A stretch of 64,000 nucleotides of DNA, taken from positions 28,256,839 through 28,320,838 of the forward strand of contig OV121091.1 of the NCBI GenBank assembly GCA_921293015.1. The letters run 5' to 3'. The notes beneath the pieces were generated by a model. It made no database searches and had not been told where the DNA came from. It worked only from the letters and a program-made list of their open reading frames with translations. Position 1 is the stretch's first letter; each line of letters opens with the position of its first letter. This document shows, piece by piece, positions 26,172 to 36,126 of the stretch. Position numbers and translations under genes: made by a program. Source of the stretch: Phorcus lineatus (Eukaryota; Mollusca; Gastropoda; Trochida; Trochidae).

Positions 26172-26411
26172 ATGATCGTTATGTCCACTATGGGGGCTTC
26201 CCAACGTCAAATGGCAAGAACCTTCAACTGCAGCCAAACCACCATGAAAAGGCTGTTAATACGCTACCAGCAGATAGGCCAGACACAGACAGACCAGGAT
26301 CGGAAAGACCTACGGTAATAAACTGCGGCCGAAGATAGCTCAATCAGGCAGATTCACCTCCGAAACCAATTCGTAACGGCGAATGCTCAGGGTGGTCACA
26401 CTCGCTACAGA
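26172..26411 (+). pseudogene. Tc1/mariner-type transposase, N-terminal DNA-binding fragment (broken)
   Basis: Tc1-family transposases bind their inverted repeats with a paired-type double helix-turn-helix joined by a GRPR-like linker. The plus strand reads MSTMGASQRQMARTFNC followed by SQTTMKRLLIRYQQIGQTQ, which fits the first helix-turn-helix. The linker DRPGSERPTVI then appears in a different frame, and AAEDSSIRQIHLRNQFVTAN, back in the first frame, fits the start of the second domain. So at least two frame changes are present, a TAA pair lies at 26,316-26,321 in the first frame, and the frame ends at about 26,410. The catalytic DDE half is absent and no terminal inverted repeats were found. 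It is a dead remnant of a plain DNA transposon, and its higher GC stands out from the surroundings. Confidence 0.75.
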
Positions 26412-27415
26412 TGACATGTTCCGTGATTCCTGTGACTACTGAGAGTTTCTGTGCACTTATCTTTCAACTCCACATTTGTGTAATTTTTAATATTGACCCC
26501 TATCTCTTTCCTTGTGTTTGGGGCAAATTAAATATCGATATTAGGATGCTTTTTACAAAGATTATTGGGGAAATGATTTCTGTTTATGAATCAATCGTCA
26601 GAATTCTCATTTCTGCGGGGTTTGTTTATTTTAAAGACTTGAAAAATGAGTAAAACCTTACTTTTACCTGATTTTTTTCCGGATTACTGAATTTTGATGA
26701 AACTAGAGAGGGGTAATTAATAGCATCGGGAAAGCTTACACAAGCTAATTATCAATGAATTATTAATGTTTTCTCCGTTCACATAACGTTAATTTTAAAG
26801 ACTGAATATGGATACATGCTAAACAGATTGTACGCTTATTTCACGATGTCATGTTGCATGGTCTAGGCTATATATATATATATCACGATACTGAATTATC
26901 GTAGATGCGGGAAACGTCGACAATATATGCATGTTCTATGTTCGTGAAATTTTTAGGGTCGTACTATGGTATGATAATGCACGTTCCCTTTATCCAGTCT
27001 CTGTCTGAGTAAGATGGGGTTTAAACGTGTTTTTAACAATATTTAAGTCATTAAACACGCTCCTTTTACACATTTGCTATTTATGTACCTCGTATTGTTA
27101 CCATCACTGTTTTCTTATTATGGCCGACACCATCTCTTCTCTTACATAGAGTCAAACTCAGGTTTTCATGATAAGCAAGCATTTAGTTCTAAGTTTATCA
27201 CCATGTACACTAGCACTGAATAATCGTCCAATTCAATCGTGCATCGTCCAATTGAACAAAAAGAAAGACTTCATCAAGGATGTAGGACAGTTTAAGTCAT
27301 TATTTACCCCAAAGGTCATATAACAAGAGGCAAAGTACAATTCCAAACATCAAGGCCTATCCAACATGAAACCCATTCATAAAACTGTTCAACTTTGAGA
27401 GAACACAGTGTTCTC
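26412..27415. other. AT-rich DNA, no gene seen
   Basis: (TA)n microsatellite at about 26,869-26,883. Just before 27,416 sits a perfect short palindrome, GAGAACACAGTGTTCTC (27,399-27,415). No gene. Confidence 0.5.
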
Positions 27416-27797
27416 TATTCTCTCCCAACAGAGGTAGCTCCGTCGAAAATACATATTCTGTCCTCTGTCATAATACGAGCGTTGCTCAGTCTAGAAACGA
27501 AAAAGTCGGATTGGATGTAGTCAAAGTAAGTTGTGCAATTAGTGACGACTTTTTAAAGTAATAACTCGAAAGCCTAATTTTTTTTTCGTATGCTTCGGGA
27601 AAGCTCAATTGATTTAATTCGAATGTGCGCTTTGCTCTTGTCGCCTTCTATAGCGACTGCATAATTGCATAGGCCTCTTGGACAACAATTTCATACATGC
27701 GGTGTTTTCGTTGGCTGAAATATTGTAACATAGCTTATGTTGCAATAGTTGCGGCAAGGGGAACATACTTTAATCCAGAAAAGAGCTCGTATTACAT
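27416..27797 (+). mobile_element. MITE-like family M, copy with left terminal repeat
   Basis: The left end (27,416-27,483: TATTCTCTCCCAACAGAGG, GTAGCTCCGTC, CCTCTGTCATAATACGAG) appears inverted at the right end of the 36 kb copy (36,060-36,126). The interior shared with 35.9 kb includes GCGACTG, CATTGGCTGAAATATTG-type, GTTGC and GGGGAA. The right terminal repeat here is cut after CTCGTATTA (27,788). Together the two copies imply a roughly 0.4 kb element with about 65-bp inverted ends. No transposase frame, so non-autonomous; superfamily not determined. Confidence 0.6.
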
Positions 27798-27809
27798 GTC
27801 ATATTGTCG

Positions 27810-27955
27810 TCCATGTTGTCCGGCTTAAGCTTGATGCGAGTCGTTTCATTGGTTTGGTTTATATCTAGAGACACGAGACTTGGCGTGAAGAAGAGCAGGA
27901 TAATTGGAAGAGCTCTGCGGATTCAAATAAATGCGCTGTTGGAGCAAAAAATCCT
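27810..27955 (+). repeat. Interspersed repeat family C, copy 1
   Basis: Aligns with 41,388-41,595: TCCA...GTTGT, GCGAGT(C/G)GTTTCATTGG-type, CTAG(A/C)GA(C/T)ACGAG(A/G)CTT, GTGAAG and, at the end, GCGGATTCAAATAAATGCGCT. The 41 kb copy carries extra sequence between the two halves. The terminal GCGGATTCAAATGCGCT...AGCAGG motif also occurs alone at 10.74 and 43.67 kb. Confidence 0.6.
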
Positions 27956-27959
27956 TCTG

Positions 27960-29490
27960 AAGACCTGCACAATCGAGAACTAATATAAGAGGTACCCTAA
28001 ACTAACTGACAACGTTTAAAAAAACATCTGATAAATAATGGAGATGGGTTTTTTTTGTTATAAATTACTTCCTGTCACTGACAGATTGTTTTAAAGAGAG
28101 ACTTCAGCATGCTGTTTTAATATAAAGAACTCGCATTTTCTTACAATAATATGTAATCACTCATTCTCTTTCTTCCATATGCCACAGAGAGCTTAGGGCT
28201 GCATCAGATGAAATCTTAAGAAAAAGCTTCATGACATAAGAAACTTCTTTGAATATATTGCCTGAAACCAACTATGCTTTAGTTGAAATCATCCTTTAAG
28301 AAGAAAGAGAAAATCTATGGAACACGATTTCTATGCATCTGTTTGTAAACAGCTCGATTCAACTACAATTACAAATACCGTATTACATATTCTTGTAGAG
28401 GTGTTTGTTTTCTCTACAATGAGCTATTGGTGTTGTAAGGTAACTCGGATACTGCGGGAGATACAATCATTTCAGTGTGATGTAATTGAAAGTCGGTAAT
28501 CTCAATGCATGTTTCCCCCTTTATTTCGAATAACAAAACATTAATACTGATATAGGAAAATATATTATATATTCTATTTTTGTCATAGAAATTTGTCACA
28601 TGCATGTATCATCTTTATTTTAATAGTATTTACTTGAGCAATAATTTAATGTTGTCGTGACAGAATGATGACTGGTTATGATATTTAGGGTTGAGCGTCT
28701 GGAAACAAAAACACATTTTTGGTACACAGAAGGTATCGTTAGATGCCTCCAAAAAATAATAAAACGATATATTGAATATGCAAAGTTATAAATATAATAT
28801 ATTGGCTCTGTACATTGCTTCATGTTTTATTCATCATTCACAGCAGTTTATTTCATTGTTACAGGCAATGCAGTAAATATTTTAGGGGTAAAATAACAGT
28901 TGAAGCAAACAAGGGAATTTGTAGTGATAAGTAAATAACATCAAAAACAAAACCATGTGCTTGAGAATCTTTATTTATTTGTTTTTAAACTATAAATGAT
29001 AATTTATCTATTTTATTGCGACACGAAAACAGACCCCAAAAAACTTAATTGCACCAATAAGCTCCATAGTTCTGTTTTGATACCAATTTTAAGAAGATTA
29101 TTAAACTGTATTTCTATTGTCAATACATGGTTTCTAATATATATTTTGATAGACTTATGTTTATATCTGCCAGATTCAACGACCACAAGTTGTTATGAGT
29201 TTACTATGCATTCGTAACATGATATTATAATGTTCAATTTTAAAATAAGTAATAAGTATGCAGCATATTAAACCTGTCGACGAAAGATTAAATTATTCCA
29301 CACGCATGTACATAGCTGTACGTTGAAGCTGATTTACGTAACCGAGCGGTATTTTGCTTATTCAAACGACAAAAAAGCAGTATCACAACAGATCTTTGTT
29401 TTAAGTAGTAATTTTTTAAAAATAGTATTGTTTGGTTGTTCGATTTAAATTTAAAGAAACTCACTCCCAGGTTATGTAATGGACATTTAT
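27960..29490. other. AT-rich DNA, no gene seen
   Basis: Only chance frames of at most 73 codons. No repeat shared with the rest of the window. Confidence 0.5.
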
Positions 29491-29504
29491 TTAACTTTAT
29501 TGTC

Positions 29505-29815
29505 CACCACTGACTCAATACCTTATCGTGGTGTAGTGGTTTGCGTGCTTCAAAGACCCCGAGAGCTATGCCAGCCGGAGCGTATGTGCTCCTGGGACAC
29601 CCAAGCTGGACAGGTCGATGGGTAGAAGCCAGACCAAATTTGAGTCCTTCTAAAACCTGCTTTCTATCTCTCACTATGCCTTTCTTTCCGTCCTTTCCCT
29701 CGTCCTATCGATCCCTTTTCCCCTGACCTGTCCACTCTCTTTTGGATGCTTGTCATCCACTTGTTTAATAACTGAAATATTGTTCAAAGCACGTTAAAAC
29801 CCAACTCACTCACTC
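29505..29815 (+). mobile_element. tRNA-like SINE, near full length (about 311 bp), gastropod type
   Basis: The 5' part has TCGTGGTGTAGTGGTTTGCG, close to a pol III A box, and AAATTTGAGTCC about 100 bp later, a degenerate B box. A pyrimidine-rich middle (CTTTCCCTCGTCC, CCACTCTCTTTTGGATGCTT) leads to the tail TGAAATATTGTTCAAAGCACG, GTTAAAACCC and AACTCACTCACTC. Flanks read AACTTTATTGTC (29,493-29,504) and AACTTTAATGTC (29,816-29,827), a possible 12-bp target-site duplication with one mismatch. The 60.7 kb copy has similar bases before its start, so the left limit may lie slightly further left. The tail is typical of Haliotis repeats as I recall them. The overlapping 128-codon minus frame is not a gene. 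Confidence 0.8.
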
Positions 29816-29827
29816 AACTTTAATGTC

Positions 29828-30468
29828 AGGGTTGGGGTTTGTTTAAATTTTACTGTTGCGTCAGAAACTCATAAGGGGATAACATGACTTTTAATCGTCA
29901 TTGATCGCCGTCTCTCAGTTTATTCACTGCATAGAGTAGTTTATATTTTCCTGCTGATTTCATCTGACTTCGTCATTTCTATCGTCCTTTCATCCTCGGA
30001 CACTTTATGACCCAATGTTCCGAAACTCTTCACAAATTAAAAAAATTTGTACTAGAATTACCCGTACTCAAATCTTGAGAAATTATCCAAATGAAATGCC
30101 AGATATGAGGAGTTGGTAACGCTGGTAAGTATAAGACAGCCCTTTTCAGCGAATTCTCAGGAACTTGAATTTAATTAAAAGAATATATTGACACCTTAAA
30201 ACGCCTAATATCATAAACGTTATTTTTTAAATGAAGATTTAAAGGTGTGTCTATTTGTTATTAATGAAAATATTTCTGTACAGATGCATGCCAAAAGTTT
30301 GTTCACACACATGAATATAAATACCATGTTATTTGAGATGCCTTTTAGGTATCGTAGCGTTGCGGGAAAAAAAACGTATAATATTGAATTTTCAATACAC
30401 ATATGCAGATCCATTTTTCTTTAAGGCAAATGTTATATAGTACCCCACATTTACCCGTAATAATTTTG
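29828..30468. other. AT-rich DNA, no gene seen
   Basis: Unique sequence between two repeat clusters. No frame above 64 codons. Confidence 0.5.
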
Positions 30469-30899
30469 GCAGGTCATTGAAGTGACCTGGGGTCAAAATT
30501 CCGAAAACACTAATTTTTATTTGTATCCATAAAATCCTCTATCACTTTTTAAAAAATTAGTCACGTTTGTTTCTTAGCACAAAGTCAATGCGATTATGTT
30601 GATATTAATCTCAGAAAGTTGATATGGAACATTTTATTCGTCATTTTACGAAATCGAAATTTCGAAAATGTGACCCCTTCTGTCTACATTATTATTCCAA
30701 AATTTGAATTTTTGAACGATTGACCAGACAATGCCAAAATAAGTTCAAGAATGGCTATTTCACATATGGACAGTGGATGATCCATTGTCAGTCTTGCTGA
30801 AGTTATTCTATTGACATTGAAACGAGACCCAAATAACATGATGTTAGCATTATGATTCAGTGGTAAATGAACAAACTTTCGGTTTGCAGCTGTATATGC
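30469..30899 (-). repeat. Interspersed repeat family R1, minus copy, with 3' extension
   Basis: 30,558-30,899 is the inverse of 13,260-13,594. The part at 30,469-30,520 (GCAGGTCATTGAAGTGACC, GGGGTCAAAATTCC, AAAACACTAATTT) is not in the 13 kb copy but recurs in the same orientation at 31,595-31,655, so it may be a terminal block of R1 or a separate repeat. Confidence 0.75.
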
Positions 30900-31594
30900 A
30901 CCATGTTATTAAATGGTACAAAATTCATAACTGAAATATTTTTCATAGAGAAATGTTAAGTAATGCCACAATAGCTATAACAATAATTTAACTATTTTTG
31001 TTTCTGCAAATTGCGGGTAAAGCTCCATAGAAGGTGACCCCGTTTGCAAATCGTTGTTTAGATGAACTTTATAAGGTGTCATGGTACTAAACTAATCTAA
31101 AGTTTAATTCTTTCTGAAACTACTTTTTTTTCGCATTGACCTACTGGTTTAGTTAAGAGAAAATGCATATTTGAAAGATATTTGATTCGATATATAGAAA
31201 ATGCATCTAATTGGATAAGCTCATTCGGCATCGACATAGATTTTTCGGACCATCAATTTCAGTCTCGATCTATGAATAAAAAGAAAAAATGTTAGAAAGT
31301 AACGATTTTGGCGTTCAATGAAGATATCGAAAAATGCATGATGGAAAATCAAATCTCTGTGGGAAACTTTGATTGAAAGTTTCATTACTATCTGTTTCGC
31401 ATCGACAAAGGTTTCTTGAGAATGTCACTTCTCTGTCTTATTTCATCACAGGCTGATAATTGTCAGCAAAGATTTCTACATAAAGGCCATGGAGTCAATA
31501 ACTTACAGCTTGATGTATTTTCAATAGAGAGTGAAGATTCAATGTACTTCTAACGCAATCGTATATCACACCCAACAGTTGACTGTAACAGTTT

Positions 31595-31655
31595 ATGCAG
31601 GTCTTTGAAGTGACCAGTGGTCAGAATTGCAAAAACACTTATCCAGCACTAATTT
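31595..31655 (-). repeat. Second copy of the R1-associated block
   Basis: TGCAGGTCTTTGAAGTGACC, GTGGTCAGAATTGC, AAAAACACTTATCC match 30,469-30,520 in direct orientation, about 1.1 kb apart. It lies just before the 31.95-32.6 kb tandem array. Confidence 0.6.
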
Positions 31656-31949
31656 GCTTAAGACATATTAAAGTCCAAACTAAACCTAAAATACACGATG
31701 TCCGTCAGTCCGTAAGTTAACCTCTTTTTCTAAAAAACCATTGACTGAGGAAATCTGAAATCTTGTGTACAGATTCCTTGAGGAATGAGGGTTTTATTTA
31801 TAGATACGCACAATCTTTTTTTTATGATAATTTTAATGAATGACCCATTACTTAGTTACTCCGTTACTTTAACTCATGACTTTAATTTTTTCATGACTAT
31901 GCTGGTTTTCGATACTGGATAGACAGGAGAGATAATACTGCTTACTATC

Positions 31950-32580
31950 TCCTGACACTTTGACCAGTCCGTACGTCCGTGGTCTTATAGTTTCCGGAGC
32001 AAAACTAGAAAAGTGTTAGTCCCAGCTGAATGAAACTAGATATTCTTACTATTCACTACGTTTAGTTTTGCCACTTTCTAGAATCTTTAATTGTGTCGGT
32101 TTCCATTGAAACACAAGTTGAAAAAATAACTCAAAAACCGTAAGGCGTACATGAAACACGGTGTATGTAATACTCATCATATGGAGTTGTGCTTTTCGCC
32201 TTTCCAAATTGAATAGAGATTTTCATTTCGTCTGTTTGCATGGAAACATAACTTCGTTTCCGAAGCAAATCACAAACATTGTAAGGCCTAGGTATACAAA
32301 CCCGGTGTATGGAATAATCAGCATTTGTTGTAATGACTTTTGGAGTTTTCAGCCTTCTCGAATACGAAGTGTCATAACTTGTTTCAGGAGCGTAACTCAA
32401 AATCTTCTAGGCCTAGGTTTATGAAACCAGCTTTATCAAAGAATCTCTAAGTGTTGATGTACCTTTTACGGTTTTCTGGCATGTTTAGTTTTACCAATTT
32501 TAATTGAAACTCATCTTACAATTTCATTTTCAGAGCCGAACTTGATAACTGCAAAGGCTAGCTTAGCGCACTTAAAGCAA
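31950..32580 (+). repeat. Degenerate tandem array, about five units of 120-150 bp
   Basis: A recurring phrase begins TTTCCGGAGCAAAACT (31,991), ...AAAAAATAACTCAAAAACCG (32,121), TTTCCGAAGCAAATCAC (32,259), TTTCAGGAGCGTAACTC (32,380) and TTTCAGAGCCGAACTTG (32,528). Several units then carry AAGGCCTAGGT(A/T)TA, GAAAC and GTGTATG(G/T)AATAATCA. Spacing is about 121-148 bp. Both strands stay open for about 89 codons (32,131-32,400 minus, 32,161-32,424 plus); the minus frame repeats (Y)IHRV, as expected from a tandem repeat rather than a gene. Unit length resembles the modular repeats at 9.3 and 22.5 kb. Confidence 0.7.
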
Positions 32581-32599
32581 CTTGATGTGTGGAGCAATC

Positions 32600-35500
32600 T
32601 TTGTTTGCAAATGTAGCGTTTGAATAAAACTGATAATTCATCTTCTGTGAAGCCGGAGGAAAGCCATCTCCTGATTGTTCTTGTTTTAAAAAACAGGAAA
32701 TATGTTTTGAAATTCGTCTGAATATTTGCTTATTAATGTTTGAAAATCATTTGTGAATTTTTCGTTACCAAAAGAGTATTTTCGCTTAATTCCTTAGGGA
32801 AAAATGAAAATAAAATTACAAGTTTTCAATGTCTCTCTGTCTGCAAGACATGTGTGAGAAACTAGGAGATTATACTGTAGGTTAGAGTATCAATTCTAAT
32901 CGGATTTTCATTTATTTTCATTAATCACAATATGATGTGATTCTGCACAGACATGTTCAAATATCGAATTAACCTGTAATAAAGCATTTTATAACTCTTG
33001 GAATGTTAGTAGTCGAAGGACGAATTATTAGACATACTCTTACATGCTACACCGCAGTTTAAGTACATGTCAAACTTGCTAAGTAACATTTCTGATAAAA
33101 ATATTATCAAAAAAATATACGCAAACCAACGACCGGCTGTTTACAGGTATCTCTGTGTTCATAGATTTACAGTTATCAAGAGTTCTCATTGAGTTCTCAC
33201 GAGTCACTTATTCTTGTCCTTTTTAAAAAAAATCAATAATAAAGTCAATATATATCAAAATTATGAAATTAAAGAATAGTGTATCCATTTGAAACAAATG
33301 ATAAATTTCAAAATTTAATATCTTACAGAGTAATGATACCTCGTGTTTGTTTCATGAACATTTTATTTTCCATTTGATATATAAACTAAAAAACGGCTTC
33401 CGGTATTGATAGTTATTACATTTTTTGTCACTACATTGCCAATATCGGATTATACCCAGCCGTTTTTTTATATTTTCACCCGTAAATTTTCTTAAAGCTT
33501 TTTTTTCTCTATAAACGTTTCTGTACAATCTAATTAGCACTTGAATGTACTGTTAAGTATAACAATTGACACTAAAACGTTCGGCAAGTAGAAGACTATT
33601 TAATTACAGAGTAAAACATTCTTGAGAAAAGAGATATAGAAGAAAATTAATGAAGAGAATGATTTAGATTAACTTCTTTTGTTATCTTGATCTATCTAAG
33701 ATAGTGTGTTCCTTACTTTTGGTTAAGAGGGTTTTAAGTGAATGAAAAACCACTGAGCTTGGTATCTTCAAAAGAAAGAATATTTTTGTTTGATCTGTTG
33801 AACTCATGTCTGACAATTTTCTTTTGAAGGGTGATCTGAACATTTTGAATTCTTTATTCATGTCATTCACTCTATACAAATAAGAACCGTTGCATGAAAG
33901 CCTATATGTAAGTATTTTATTTCAGTCTCATTATTCGTCATGTTTATTTTTATCGAAAATTGGTGCCTGATTTCATTCTAAAAATGCTAAATGCACAAAC
34001 ATTACTCCACCGTTCATATCAATCATTCTGCGATAAATAATATAAGATATCCGTGAGAAAAATGTTTACGAAAGTGAAAAAAACTCTCTACGACTCACTA
34101 TTATTGTTTGATTTAGAAGGAAATTTACTATCTGATTTGCATCCTACAGAAAACCTGAATCGTCATTTTCTTAGAAATATAATATTGAAATCGAAATCAA
34201 TAATATCAAATATTATCTAGAGTCATTAATATTTTACTTCTTATCCATGTTTCACTTGCGTAAAGATCAACTAAATTACTCAAAATGTAATAGCTATAAT
34301 CATATCTCAAATCATAACCGTAAGCTGTTGGAAGGACATATGCAAAACGTTGTCAATAAGGTCATTCCAATGGGAAGGACTGACTGTTGCTAAATATTGT
34401 CAATTTTTGATTGTTTTAAATCTAATAATGCCATAATTTTGAAAGCTTATCGACAGAATCCTAAAGATGAGGATTTGAATTGAAAGTTTTTGTCAGATTA
34501 TACTTGTAGTCGTGTGGATGCATGGGACGCATGTTTAGGCTTCTGCACATAAAGGGGTGTTGTTCCATATTCATTGTAAACTATTAATGCTCTTATATTC
34601 GGTATCTTGGGTTAATAATGTGATTTTTTAGTGTATAATCATCATAAATAATATATTGGCATGGATGTAAGCCTAATAAAATGACGTGATAAACACGGCC
34701 AAACAGACACAGTTCTCTTTAAATAATTCCAAAACGTCCCTACAAATTAAGATCGTTTTAACTCAAGGATTTTTTCATATAATGTCACGAAAAATAAATG
34801 AGGGTTTGGAATTTAAACTTAAGCTAATTTATGTGACTCAAGAGTTTAAAAGAACGGAGCTGATGGGTTTCTGCAACATAATGTGATATGACATATCACG
34901 GTGGTACAACATCTTGAAATCAAATTAAACCAAAATAATCAAATCAATAGTCAAATGCTGAAAAGGTCAGGTGTTACTTTTTCTGCATGTTATTCGTGTG
35001 GTTATTTCGTTAACAAAAACACACTGATGGGGTTTCGTGGACAGAATTTCAAATAATTAATTGACAGGATTTCCATTGATCGATTAAGGGGTTTGGTCGA
35101 TTCGTAGAGAAGATATCAGTTGATTCAAATTCAAAATTGCAGTGGACAGTTTGACAGATGTCATGTTATTCATCACAGATGTTTTCACGGAGAGACGGTT
35201 TCATTAATTCTTAATCTAGTTCAAACCAACTATACAAATCTCCCACAAATCGTTAATTACATCTAGAGAATTATATTGATTTTGAGGTTATGCGTACAAG
35301 ATCTTAATACAGTATTTTGTAAGGATGTACTTGAGATGTAATCAAGCATATCTAGAAATATCATTCACGTTTATAGATAGTATATTTCAAGTTAATACAT
35401 AGATCAGATATAAATAATATTGTGCAATCACTATGTGACAGCAGGGTTTCTTAAGATCGAACATCGAATTTTGTATTATATGATCTATAGTATGTTTGTT

Positions 35501-35800
35501 TTATCAGCTTTTCCCACTTAAAATAAGATGATCTAAATTTTCTTATCTTCAGTGAGTAAGACATCTATTTACTTACACTTAGTTGTAGAATGCGTTGTCA
35601 CCGCTCAAGCTAAAACTTTTTTTGTAACCATTTTAGTGTGAACATCGTTTCGGGCGTCCCATCCGAGTGTCGTACATTGTTTTAGAACAGTTATCTTTTT
35701 ATTGATTAAATTGATTGTAATTTAGTAAAATTTAGCTTTTCTTCTCGTGAAATCCCTAAATTTCTGTGAGATAACTTGCTACAATATCTTTCAGATGTGT
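32600..35800. other. AT-rich DNA, no gene seen
   Basis: Frames of at most 66 codons, A/T homopolymer runs, no shared repeat recognised. Confidence 0.5.
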
Positions 35801-35864
35801 ATGATGATAATAAGAGCGATTTTCACAAATGTTATCATTCAAATCGCCTAAGTTATTTCAGTAA

Positions 35865-36126
35865 GCTTCTAAAAACTTAAAATGCAGCTTGCACTTTTTA
35901 GTCGTCTTTACAGAACACAAACGTCTCACTATGCGACTGTATCATTGCACATGCCTGTGTGACAACAAATAGGTTATTCGTGCATTCGGTGTTTTCATTG
36001 GCTGAAATATTGCCAGTTGCATTATTGTACCGTTAGGGGAAACTGTTGGAATCCCGATAAACCTTCGTATTAAGATAGAGGAGGTATAGGAATTTATGAC
36101 AGAGCTACCTCTGTTGGAAGAGAATG
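35865..36126 (+). mobile_element. MITE-like family M, copy with right terminal repeat
   Basis: The interior is collinear with 27,600-27,790 (ATGC...TTGC, GCGACTG, GGTGTTTTCATTGGCTGAAA, TATTG, GGGGAAA, CGTATTA). The right end 36,060-36,126 is the inverse of the 27.4 kb left end (GACAGAGCTACCTCTGTTGG). No left terminal repeat was found upstream, so this copy is 5'-incomplete. Confidence 0.6.

Noticed and set aside
29288-29674. 128-codon minus-strand open frame
   Set aside because: It overlaps the antisense of the 29.5 kb SINE; the frame is a by-product of the repeat.
30469-31655. Direct repeats 1.1 kb apart as possible ends of an LTR-type element
   Set aside because: The blocks are only about 50 bp, diverged, without TG...CA ends, and the interior holds an R1 copy and no element proteins.
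32131-32424. Open frames on both strands of the 32 kb array as possible genes
   Set aside because: The internal repetition of the frame follows the DNA tandem units; no family likeness.
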